Made by a program: the position numbers and the translations under genes
In this document: positions 7,008-14,476 of the stretch, piece after piece
Position numbering within the stretch: position 1 is the first letter of the stretch
Layout of the letters: each line of letters begins with the position of its first letter
NCBI GenBank assembly: GCA_025357635.1
Contig: JANXOV010000135.1
Coordinates: 1 to 37,020, forward strand
Length of the DNA: 37,020 bases
From: Pseudomonadota bacterium
GTDB taxonomy: Bacteria; Pseudomonadota; Gammaproteobacteria; Steroidobacterales; Steroidobacteraceae
Reading direction: 5' to 3'
The notes under the pieces: generated by a model
The model's database searches: none
What the model was told of the DNA's origin: nothing
What the model saw: the letters and a program-made list of their open reading frames with translations, nothing else

Positions 7008-7828
7008 GCGTTGACGTGTTCCGCGCGGACGTGCTCAAGGGCAAAGTCGCTATCATCACCGGCGGCAGTTCGGGCATCAACAAAGCCATCGCAATGCGCT
7101 ATGCCGCGCTGGGTGCGCGCGTCGTGATTGTCGCGCGCGATCAAGCCAAACTGGAGCAGGCGGCCGGCGAGCTCAATGCCGCGTACGCCGGCAGCTGCTT
7201 TGCAGTGTCGGCCGACGTGCGCGACGGCGCGGCCATGGATGCGGCCGCGGCCTCCGGTGCGCAGCACTTCGGACGCTACGACATCGTCGTTGCCGGCGCC
7301 GCCGGTAATTTTCTCGGACCTGCGGAGAAATTGTCCTCCAACGCATTCGCCGCGGTGGTGGACATCGACCTGAAGGGAACCTTCCACACGTTCCGCGCCT
7401 GCCACGCGCTTCTGAACCCGCGTGCGCATCTGATTGCGATATCGGCGCCGCAAGCCACGGTGCCAATGGCACTGCAGGCACATGCCTGCGCCGCCAAGGC
7501 GGGCGTCGAGGCGCTGGTGCGTACGCTGGCCATCGAATGGGGCGGACTCGAAGGCGCCCGCGTCAATGCGCTGTCGCCCGGGCTCGTCGCCGGGACGGTG
7601 GGCGCGGCGATATTCTGCAAGGCATCCGGTGAAGCGGCGCTGGTCGGCGCGCAACCGGTACCGCGGCTGGCCACGCTTCGCGAAGTGGCGGACGCGGCCG
7701 TCTTCCTCGCCTGTCCGCTGTCTGACTATATGACCGGGCATACCCTGGCGCTCGATGGGGGGCTGACGCTGGTGAATGCGTCGGGCGCCGCCATCGCCGC
7801 CGCGGCTCGCATCGCGCTGCAGCGCTGA
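7004..7828 (+). CDS. SDR family, 2,4-dienoyl-CoA reductase-like
   Basis: This 274-residue SDR starts at the ATG overlapping the TetR stop (ATGA). It has the cofactor motif TGGSSGIN; GIN in place of GIG is common in bacterial dienoyl-CoA reductase relatives. The segment AAGNFLGPAEKLSSNAF is nearly diagnostic of peroxisomal-type 2,4-dienoyl-CoA reductases (DECR2), as is the ALQAHACAAKA active-site region. That region keeps the lysine but lacks the classical YxxxK tyrosine. The C-terminal SDYMTGHTLALDGG segment closes the Rossmann fold. The expected role is reduction of an unsaturated acyl-CoA with NADPH in the cytoplasm, downstream of the synthetase/mutase steps. A 3-hydroxyacyl-CoA dehydrogenase role is an alternative. 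Confidence 0.88.
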   Translation: MSVDVFRADVLKGKVAIITGGSSGINKAIAMRYAALGARVVIVARDQAKLEQAAGELNAAYAGSCFAVSADVRDGAAMDAAAASGAQHFGRYDIVVAGAAGNFLGPAEKLSSNAFAAVVDIDLKGTFHTFRACHALLNPRAHLIAISAPQATVPMALQAHACAAKAGVEALVRTLAIEWGGLEGARVNALSPGLVAGTVGAAIFCKASGEAALVGAQPVPRLATLREVADAAVFLACPLSDYMTGHTLALDGGLTLVNASGAAIAAAARIALQR

Positions 7829-7842
7829 TCGGCGCGACTGAG

Positions 7843-7881
7843 CGCATCGCCGCACGCCCGATGCGGCCGCAACGACCGCAT
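7843..7881 (+). terminator. Pair of mutually exclusive hairpins after the SDR gene (weak terminator?)
   Basis: Two stems compete for the middle segment. CGCATCG (7843-7849) pairs with CGATGCG (7859-7865), and ATGCGG (7861-7866) pairs with CCGCAT (7876-7881). No proper T-run follows (only GATTTG), so intrinsic termination is doubtful. It could reduce read-through into the receptor gene. Confidence 0.25.
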
Positions 7882-7883
7882 GA

Positions 7884-7899
7884 TTTGTAATGATACAAA
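7884..7899. promoter_or_regulatory. Inverted repeat upstream of TonB-dependent receptor
   Basis: TTTGTA and TACAAA are perfect 6-bp arms around a 4-bp spacer, ATGA. The repeat lies about 110 bp before the receptor start. A weak promoter candidate follows: TTGCTG near 7919 and GATAAT near 7940, with a short 15-bp spacer. The site could be an operator, but the regulator is unknown. Confidence 0.35.
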
Positions 7900-8011
7900 A
7901 ATTCTTGCGAACCACTTATTGCTGTGTCACAGTTGTGGCGATAATGCTACGACGCATCCTCTTGCGTTGTCCGATAATCCAGGTCCGGTGTCTTGCGCTA
8001 GGAGAATGATG

Positions 8012-10417
8012 ATGGGGATCAAACGTAATTGCATGGCGTTGCTCGGCGTCATGGCCTCGACCGCTATTTTGCCGGTCTTCGCCGCCGACCAGCCTGCCTC
8101 CTCCAACGAGCTGGAAGTGATCACGGTGACGGCGCAAAAGCGCGCCGAGAGCGAGCAGACCGTGCCGCTGTCGATGACCACCTTCGGCGCCGTTGCGCTG
8201 GAGCAAAAGGCCATTGCCACTTTCTTCGATTACGGCACCAAGGTGCCGAATCTTGCCTTCGCGCCCACCGGCGATGGCGTCGGCACCTCGCGCACCATCT
8301 CCATCCGCGGCATCTCCGGTGACAACGTCACCGGTTTCTATGTCGACGAAACCCCGATCCCTGATTCGGTCGATCCGCGCGTGCTGGACATCGACCACAT
8401 CGAAGTGCTGCGCGGCCCGCAAGGCACTTTGTACGGCGCGCGTTCCATGGGCGGCACGGTGCGCGTCATCACCAAGCCGGCCAACCTAAGCACCTTCGAG
8501 GCCACAGTTCATGGTGGCATCGGCAAGACCGCGCAGACCGGGGACCCGAACTATACCGGCGACGCGGTCGTCAATATTCCGCTGATCACCGATCGCCTCG
8601 CGGCACGCGTATCGGGGTTTTATGACCGTCAAGCCGGGTACTTCAAGCGCAGCTTTTGCACGGATCCGGCCACCGCCGGCGTTGATGTCGCCGCAGGCCA
8701 GACCTGCCGGCCTCTGGATGCCGCCGGCGTCACCACTCTGGACAACATCGGTGAGGTCAAGTCCTACGGCGGCGCGGTAAGCCTTACCTTCAAGGTCAAT
8801 GACAATGTCACCATCACGCCACGCCTGATGCGACAGAAGACCACCTTCAATGGCTTTCCCATGGGTGATGTGCTTAGCGCCCCTGGCAATCGTATCGGCT
8901 ATGCATACGGACCGGACTACGCGGATTTCGCGCCGCTTCCCAATGCCTTGCGCCCCGGTTCGCTCACTCAGGCGCGTTGGTTCAACATTGCCGAGGGCGG
9001 GTACGATGACTGGGGCTTGTACTCCGTGGGCGTGAAGTGGAAGACGGCGTTTGGCGAATTCGTCTCATCCACGGCGTACTTCGATCGCAAGGTGGTGGAA
9101 ACCGAGGATGAGACGGATTTCGTCTGGGCCGCCATCATATCTCCGGGCTCGCCCCCTCTGCCGGGAGGGATCACCGAGATTAAGAGCTATCAGCGTTTCG
9201 TTCAGGAAATACGCTTTGCTTCTGAATTGGACGGACCATTGCAGTACGTGGTCGGAGGATTCTATTCGGATTTCCATGGGCGAGTGCCGTTCAACGCCTA
9301 CTATCCGGGAGCGACGGTTCCGGGGTTGGACAATGTGATTGGCGCTGAACTCACGCCGGGATACCCAGATTTGATTTTCGGAAGCGATGGCCATACCAAG
9401 GTGCAGGAGCCCGCGGTGTTTGGCGAACTGTCGTATGAGTTCACCAAGCAATTGAAGGTCACGGCTGGCCTGCGCTGGTACAAGGTGAAAACCAGTGCGG
9501 AAGGCTATCAACGGGGCCTGGCAGTGGGCGGAGGTCCGACCATCGTCGATGCGCCCTCTAGTTCCAGCGAGACTGGGACCAATCCCAAGGTGCAGATCGA
9601 TTACCGCATCACGCCGGACCACATGGTCTATGCCTTGGCCGCCAAGGGTTTCCGTCCGGGCGGATTGGTGCCATCGGTGCCCGCCGGCGATCCCACGCCA
9701 GGCGCTGCGCTCAATTGTCTTGAGAACCTGCAGGCGATCAATCCCAATCTTTCGTTGGACGCGACACGGCGTTTCAAGTCCGATTCGCTGTGGAATTATG
9801 AATTGGGCACCAAGACGACCTGGCTGGAGAATCGCCTGACCGTCAATGCCGCAGCGTTCTTCATCAAGTGGAAGGACATCCAGCAGCAGATCCTGCTGGG
9901 CTGCGGCTTCCAGTACCGCGCCAATGCCGGCGCCGCCGAGAGCAAGGGTGCCGAAGTCGAAGTTCGTGGCCGCGCCACCGAACGCCTGGATTTCTCCGCT
10001 GGTCTGGGCTATCAACGTGCCAAGATCACCGAAGCGAGCTTCACTTCGCCGCAGCAAGTGGGCTCGCCCGTGTACCAGGTCCCCGAGTGGACGGCCAATG
10101 CCGGCGTGAACTACGCCATGCCGATCAACGCCACCTGGAAGCTGGTCAGCGGCGTGGACTTCTCCTACATCGGCAAGAGCTTCAGCGGCAACAATAACCC
10201 CGTCGATCCGCGCGAGCGGCCCTCCTACAACCTGGTGAATGCGCGCATCGCGCTGTCACGCGGGCCGCTGGAGTTTGCCATCGTGGGCAAGAATCTCTCC
10301 GATGAGCGTGCGAACCTCGGTGACAGCCGTTCGATCGCCGCCGAGACGCCGGGACGGCCGCGATTGTTCGTCAATCAGCCGCGCACGATCGGGGTTGAGG
10401 TGCGCGCCTCGTTCTAG
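8012..10417 (+). CDS. TonB-dependent outer membrane receptor
   Basis: This 801-residue protein begins with a signal peptide ending near VFA|AD, then a TonB-box-like segment (EVITVTAQKR). The plug domain contains ISIRGISGDN and the conserved VLRGPQGTLYGARSMGGTVRV block. A long beta-barrel follows and ends in an aromatic residue (RASF). Of three ATGs in tandem (8006, 8009, 8012), the last is best spaced (7 bp) from AGGAG at 8000-8004. The protein takes up a bulky or scarce ligand across the outer membrane using TonB energy. The ligand is unknown; a siderophore, a copper chelate or an organic substrate of the downstream operon are possible. A strong terminator separates it from that operon, so it is probably transcribed on its own. 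Confidence 0.95.
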   Translation: MGIKRNCMALLGVMASTAILPVFAADQPASSNELEVITVTAQKRAESEQTVPLSMTTFGAVALEQKAIATFFDYGTKVPNLAFAPTGDGVGTSRTISIRGISGDNVTGFYVDETPIPDSVDPRVLDIDHIEVLRGPQGTLYGARSMGGTVRVITKPANLSTFEATVHGGIGKTAQTGDPNYTGDAVVNIPLITDRLAARVSGFYDRQAGYFKRSFCTDPATAGVDVAAGQTCRPLDAAGVTTLDNIGEVKSYGGAVSLTFKVNDNVTITPRLMRQKTTFNGFPMGDVLSAPGNRIGYAYGPDYADFAPLPNALRPGSLTQARWFNIAEGGYDDWGLYSVGVKWKTAFGEFVSSTAYFDRKVVETEDETDFVWAAIISPGSPPLPGGITEIKSYQRFVQEIRFASELDGPLQYVVGGFYSDFHGRVPFNAYYPGATVPGLDNVIGAELTPGYPDLIFGSDGHTKVQEPAVFGELSYEFTKQLKVTAGLRWYKVKTSAEGYQRGLAVGGGPTIVDAPSSSSETGTNPKVQIDYRITPDHMVYALAAKGFRPGGLVPSVPAGDPTPGAALNCLENLQAINPNLSLDATRRFKSDSLWNYELGTKTTWLENRLTVNAAAFFIKWKDIQQQILLGCGFQYRANAGAAESKGAEVEVRGRATERLDFSAGLGYQRAKITEASFTSPQQVGSPVYQVPEWTANAGVNYAMPINATWKLVSGVDFSYIGKSFSGNNNPVDPRERPSYNLVNARIALSRGPLEFAIVGKNLSDERANLGDSRSIAAETPGRPRLFVNQPRTIGVEVRASF

Positions 10418-10449
10418 AGGGCGGCGCCCAGCGCGGCAGTTAAAAAGAG

Positions 10450-10475
10450 CGGCGCCTTCGGGCGCCGTTTTTTTT
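10450..10475 (+). terminator. Rho-independent terminator after the receptor gene
   Basis: A 7-bp GC stem, CGGCGCC / GGCGCCG, with a TTCG tetraloop (10457-10460) is followed by eight T residues (10468-10475). It lies about 32 bp after the receptor stop codon. It is the clearest intrinsic terminator in the window. Confidence 0.92.
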
Positions 10476-10484
10476 GGAGAAAAA

Positions 10485-10513
10485 TTGACATTCTCCGCAG
10501 GCAGGCCTACGAT
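10485..10513 (+). promoter_or_regulatory. Sigma70-like promoter of the copper/quinone operon
   Basis: A perfect TTGACA -35 box (10485-10490) is followed after exactly 17 bp by TACGAT (10508-10513), a four-of-six match to the -10 box. It lies just beyond the receptor terminator and about 57 bp before the lipoprotein start codon, so it probably drives the genes from 10570 to 20812. Confidence 0.65.
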
Positions 10514-10569
10514 TTTGAAAAAGTCGATAGTGATTTGCAGATAACTCTACGTTTTTTTCGGGGCACTCC

Positions 10570-12216
10570 ATGTTCAAGAGCTCAGGCACACGCGACGTAC
10601 CCATCGCATGGGGCGTGTGCGCCGTCCTCGGCGCGATCGGGTTGAGCGGCTGCGGCAAGCAGGAACCCAAGCTCACCGGCACCGTGCTCGTGTCCATGGC
10701 CGACAACAGCTATTCGCCCTCCATCGTCCGCGTTCCGGTGGGCGGCTCGATGGTTTTCATCAACACGGGCCGTAACGATCACAATGCGATCGCGGTCGAC
10801 AAGTCCTGGTCCACCGAGAAGACCTTCGGCAACATCAAGATGCGTCCGGAGGACATGAGCGAGGTCGTGTTCTCGAAGCAGGGCGTGTATCCGTTCTATT
10901 GCTCCTTCCACGCCACGCCCGACGGCAAGGTCGGCATGGTCGGCGTGGCGGTGGTGGGCGATGTGCAATACACGCCGCCTTCGGGCGCGCGTGGCGTGCT
11001 CGCGGCGACCGACAAGGCCAGCGGCGTCACGCGGCGCGTTCCGCAGGACTACCCCACCATTCAAAACGGTGTCGATGCGGCCGATCCCGGCGATCTGGTC
11101 CTGATCGACAAGGGTGAATACACCGAGGCCGTGTTCGTCACCACGCCCAGCGTGACGCTGCGCGGCGTCGATCGCAACGCCGTGATACTCGATGGCAAGT
11201 TCGAATTGGGAACGGGCATCATGGTGGGTGGCAATGGCGTGGTCATCGAAAACATGACGGCGCGCAACTACACGCTGAACGGTTTCTTCTGGACCGGCGT
11301 GAAGGGCTTTCGCGGGTCCTACCTGACGGCCTACAACAATGGCGACTACGGCATCTATGCCTTCGGTTCCAGCGACGGATTGTTCGAACACTCCTACGCC
11401 AGCGGTTCACCGGATTCGGGGTTTTACGTCGGGCAGTGCGCGCCGTGCAAGGTGGTGCTGAACGATGTCGTCAGTGCGTACAGCGGCCTCGGATACTCCG
11501 GCACCAACTCCAGCGGCGATATGTACGTGGTGAACTCCCGCTTCGAGCATAACCGCACCGGCATCAGCACGACCACCTTCGACATCGAACTGAATCCGCC
11601 GGGGCGCGATACCACCCTCATGGGCAATCTCGTCAGCGACAGCGGTCTGGACAATGAAGCGGCCGGCTTCTATGCCACCGAGACGCTCGCTGGCAATGGC
11701 ATCGCGCTGGTGGGAACCCACAACAACCGGGTCGAGCGCAACACCGTTCTGCGCAGCCGCAACAACGGCATTCTCATCGTGCCGATTCTCGACCGACACT
11801 ACTGGCCTTCCACCGGTCACGTGGTGCGCAATAATGTGGTGCTGGGCTCCGGCCGCGCCGATCTTGCCGCCGGCGGCCTGGGTACGCGCGGCAATTGCTT
11901 TGCCGGCAATTCCTACCGCACCTCACTGCCGTGGGGATTGCAAACGCTCAACGGGTGCGAAGGGCTGCGCTTGCCCATCGCTTCGGATCTGTCCACGACC
12001 ATGACTTTCTTCGGTTCGATTGCGCAGATCCGCCTCGGTCTATTCAAGCTCAACGATTACCGCACTCGGCCCGTGCCACCGCCGCAGCCGAATATTCCGG
12101 GCGGCATCGACGCGCCGGTGGTGCCCGCAGTGAACGTGTTCGCGGCTGCGAAGCCGGACCTGGATGCGATCAAGGCGCCGTCCGAAACCCGGGTCGACCC
12201 TGCGGTCAAACCATAG
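10570..12216 (+). CDS. Lipoprotein: cupredoxin domain fused to NosD-like right-handed beta-helix
   Basis: This 548-residue protein has a lipobox (IGLSGC, Cys28), so it is likely membrane-anchored on the periplasmic side. Residues 35-135 form a plastocyanin/azurin-like domain with all type-1 copper ligands visible: His71 (in NDHNA), Cys111, His114 and Met123 (CSFH, then GKVGM). From about residue 155 (YPTIQNGVDAADPGDLVLI) to about 480 runs a PbH1-type parallel beta-helix with the Asn-rich turns seen in NosD and pectate-lyase-like proteins. A Pro-rich tail ends the protein. NosD is a periplasmic factor for copper-enzyme maturation, so the fusion suggests copper delivery or electron transfer to the operon's copper enzymes. 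Polysaccharide binding by the helix is the alternative. Confidence 0.88.
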   Translation: MFKSSGTRDVPIAWGVCAVLGAIGLSGCGKQEPKLTGTVLVSMADNSYSPSIVRVPVGGSMVFINTGRNDHNAIAVDKSWSTEKTFGNIKMRPEDMSEVVFSKQGVYPFYCSFHATPDGKVGMVGVAVVGDVQYTPPSGARGVLAATDKASGVTRRVPQDYPTIQNGVDAADPGDLVLIDKGEYTEAVFVTTPSVTLRGVDRNAVILDGKFELGTGIMVGGNGVVIENMTARNYTLNGFFWTGVKGFRGSYLTAYNNGDYGIYAFGSSDGLFEHSYASGSPDSGFYVGQCAPCKVVLNDVVSAYSGLGYSGTNSSGDMYVVNSRFEHNRTGISTTTFDIELNPPGRDTTLMGNLVSDSGLDNEAAGFYATETLAGNGIALVGTHNNRVERNTVLRSRNNGILIVPILDRHYWPSTGHVVRNNVVLGSGRADLAAGGLGTRGNCFAGNSYRTSLPWGLQTLNGCEGLRLPIASDLSTTMTFFGSIAQIRLGLFKLNDYRTRPVPPPQPNIPGGIDAPVVPAVNVFAAAKPDLDAIKAPSETRVDPAVKP

Positions 12217-12239
12217 AACTGCCGCGAAGGAACCCGACC

Positions 12240-12584
12240 ATGCCCAGCCTGTTTTCCGTTTCCTCTCCGGCCACCGCATTCCAGTGGTGGTTCGTCGTCT
12301 ATCTGTATGTGCTGCCGTTCATGCTGTATGCGAGCTGGGCGGCATTGTCTATCCTGGATCTGAACGAACAGTCGACGAAAGGCGGCTCACGGTTGCTGTG
12401 GGGCGCAGCGGTGTTGTTGCTTCCCATCGTGGGCGGCGCTGCGTACCTCCTCGCGGCTGCGCGAACGCTGCGTCCCTCGTCTCGCTACGCCATCGTGTTC
12501 GCAGGCCTCATCGTCTGGCTGATTCCGCTGGCGGTGGGCATCTGGCTTGCCGGTGGTCCGCTCGGACCCAAAGCCCTGAGTTGA
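12240..12584 (+). CDS. Small membrane protein, PLDc_N-like
   Basis: This 114-residue protein has about three hydrophobic helices: residues 15-38 (WWFVVYLYVLPFMLYASW), about 52-74, and about 82-103. The layout resembles the PLDc_N family, a short transmembrane module found free or before phospholipase D domains. It starts 23 bp after the lipoprotein gene, behind GAAGGAA. Its function is unknown; position suggests a membrane partner of the exported copper enzymes. It appears to be a paralogue of the next gene. Confidence 0.75.
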   Translation: MPSLFSVSSPATAFQWWFVVYLYVLPFMLYASWAALSILDLNEQSTKGGSRLLWGAAVLLLPIVGGAAYLLAAARTLRPSSRYAIVFAGLIVWLIPLAVGIWLAGGPLGPKALS

Positions 12585-12608
12585 TCATTTGAATTTGGAG
12601 CGCCTGTC

Positions 12609-12920
12609 ATGAACGTCACCTTGCCCAGCTATCTGCAAATGATCCTCGGACTCTACGGCTATCTGCTGCCACTGCTGCTGTATGTGGTGTGGAGTACGCT
12701 GGCCCTGTGGGATCTGGGGCGGCGTGAGGGCATTGCGGGAGGCGCCGTCTGGGGGTGGGCGTTCCTTATATTCCTCGTGCCCTTCCTCGGCGCGCTGGCC
12801 TATCTTTTTTTCGGTGGCGCAACGCTCAACTCGCGTACACGGCTGGTTGCCGTGGGCGGCGGCGCGGCGATCTATGCCTTGGTGCTGCTGGTCGGTTCGA
12901 GCATCGGCGGCATCAGCTAA
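12609..12920 (+). CDS. Small membrane protein, PLDc_N-like (tandem paralogue)
   Basis: This 103-residue protein has three predicted membrane helices (about residues 10-32, 45-68 and 77-98). It shares the pattern of the preceding protein: a LYVVWSTLALWDL segment, a polar loop, and a Leu/Pro-rich helix ending in AYLFFGG. A GGAGCG ribosome-binding site precedes the ATG. It is directly followed, with no gap, by the multicopper oxidase. The tandem pair suggests a hetero-oligomer in the inner membrane; that is inference only. Confidence 0.75.
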   Translation: MNVTLPSYLQMILGLYGYLLPLLLYVVWSTLALWDLGRREGIAGGAVWGWAFLIFLVPFLGALAYLFFGGATLNSRTRLVAVGGGAAIYALVLLVGSSIGGIS

Positions 12921-13943
12921 ATGCCGCTGCGGCGCCGCGACCTGTTTCGCTTCGGCAGTCTGGGTGGCGCGGTGGGGCTTCTTGGCGCATTGACGCTGCC
13001 CGCGCAGAAACTATTCGGTGCGAAGGAGGCGCAGAAGCTGCCGGACGCGCCGTTGGAAGCAGACTGCAGCGCCGATGCGGGCAAGGGCTTCACCGGGGTG
13101 GGCTACGTGGCGCAGTACGCGCCGCCGAACTATCTCGCCGCGGGCAGCCGGGACGCGCTGCATACCCCGCCCGCCTGGTCGCCGCGCAGCGATGAAATAC
13201 GCGCAGTCGATCTATCCGTGGTCGAAACCACGCTGGAAGTGGCGGGCGGCCAGAATATGCGCGTGTGGGCCTATGGCGGCAGCGTCCCGGGGCCCATCGT
13301 GCGCGCCACGGTGGGTCAGCGACTGCGCATCGGCATGTCCAATCATTCGGGCACTGCGCACAGCGTGCACTTTCACGGTGCGCACGATGTACTGCAGGAT
13401 GGGCTGGGCCGCGTGACGGGTAACGCCGCCGTGAGCTATGAGATCGAAGCCGGACCGGTGGGTCTGCATCCTTATCATTGCCACGTGCCGCCGTATTCAT
13501 GGCATCTGGGCAAGGGCATGTACGGCACGATGATCGTGGATCCGGTGAAGCCCCGGCCCGCGGCACATGAGTTCGTGCTGTGCCTGTGCGGCTTCGATGT
13601 GGACGGCGACGGCCGCAACGAGGTGTATGCCTGGAACGGTGTTGCAGGCTACTACGAGCGCTTCCCTTTGAAGGTGCCGGCCGGTGAACTGGTGCGCATC
13701 TATCTGCTCAACATGGTCGAGCACGACCCGATCGCCTCGTTTCATTTGCATGCGCAGACCTTCGACCTGTATCGGTCGGGGACCTCGCTGACGCCGCACG
13801 AGCACACCGACATCGTGAGTCTGGGTCCGGCGGAGCGCGCCATTCTGGAGTTTCGCCTGCCGCGGCGCGGCCGCTACATGTTCCATCCGCATCAGAGCCG
13901 CATGGCGGAGCGCGGCGCCATGGGATGGATCGTCGCCATATGA
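12921..13943 (+). CDS. Two-domain multicopper oxidase, Tat-exported
   Basis: This 340-residue protein begins with a twin-arginine signal (RRRDLFRFGS and a hydrophobic stretch). Two cupredoxin domains are visible. Domain 1 has HFH (150-152) and the block from HCH (186-188) to H195 and M200, giving a complete type-1 copper set with Cys187. Domain 2 has HLH (275-277) and HPH (322-324) but no cysteine. The pattern fits a two-domain laccase/nitrite-reductase-like oxidase with trinuclear coppers at subunit interfaces. It would oxidise a metal, phenolic compound or protein electron donor in the periplasm and reduce O2. It abuts the preceding gene and overlaps the SCO1 gene by ATGA. Confidence 0.9.
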   Translation: MPLRRRDLFRFGSLGGAVGLLGALTLPAQKLFGAKEAQKLPDAPLEADCSADAGKGFTGVGYVAQYAPPNYLAAGSRDALHTPPAWSPRSDEIRAVDLSVVETTLEVAGGQNMRVWAYGGSVPGPIVRATVGQRLRIGMSNHSGTAHSVHFHGAHDVLQDGLGRVTGNAAVSYEIEAGPVGLHPYHCHVPPYSWHLGKGMYGTMIVDPVKPRPAAHEFVLCLCGFDVDGDGRNEVYAWNGVAGYYERFPLKVPAGELVRIYLLNMVEHDPIASFHLHAQTFDLYRSGTSLTPHEHTDIVSLGPAERAILEFRLPRRGRYMFHPHQSRMAERGAMGWIVAI

Positions 13944-14476
13944 CCCATCGCGCACGCTGCCTGACGGCGGCGTTCATTCTGTGCTGCTCGGCGGCGGCTC
14001 GCACGGCGCCGGATTCCAGGCTGATCGATCAATACGGGCATCGCGTCGGCGCGCAGGAATTGAGCGGGCACTGGCTGCTGGTGTATTTCGGCTATGCCGC
14101 CTGTCCGGATATCTGTCCCACGACGTTGACCAAGATGACTGTGGTCATGAACCGGCTGGGCAGCGCCGGCGCGGCGATCACGCCGCTTTTTGTCTCTGTG
14201 GATCCCGAGCGTGACACGCCGGCGCGGCTGCGCAAGTTCGCGGCGCATTTTCATCCGCGGCTGCGCGCACTGACGGGCGACAGGGCAGCGCTGGCCGATG
14301 CCGCGCAAACCTTCGGCGTGCCCTGGAAGAGTGCCGGCGGCGGCATCGATCATGGCGTGATGCTGTATCTGGCGGCGCCGGATGGCCGGGTGGTGCGGAC
14401 CTTTCACCCCGGTCAGCCCGTCGAGGACATACTCGCAGGCATTCACGCGGAATTGATCAAGCCGACGCGCCAATGA
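13940..14476 (+). CDS. SCO1/SenC-type copper chaperone
   Basis: This 178-residue thioredoxin-fold protein has the SCO copper motif CPDIC (Cys55 and Cys59) and the distal ligand His138 (GIDHG). An N-terminal signal peptide (to about residue 25) puts it in the periplasm or on the membrane. SCO proteins deliver copper or reduce cysteines during assembly of copper enzymes, most often cytochrome oxidase. Here no oxidase subunits are nearby, so the client is probably the multicopper oxidase or the amine oxidase of the same operon. The ATG at 13940 overlaps the upstream TGA; an ATG five codons earlier is less likely. Confidence 0.92.
   Translation: MTHRARCLTAAFILCCSAAARTAPDSRLIDQYGHRVGAQELSGHWLLVYFGYAACPDICPTTLTKMTVVMNRLGSAGAAITPLFVSVDPERDTPARLRKFAAHFHPRLRALTGDRAALADAAQTFGVPWKSAGGGIDHGVMLYLAAPDGRVVRTFHPGQPVEDILAGIHAELIKPTRQ

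Noticed and set aside
9065-10057. Minus-strand frame inside the TonB-dependent receptor gene
   Set aside because: The receptor frame is continuous from signal peptide to terminal Phe, and the antisense product shows no family features.
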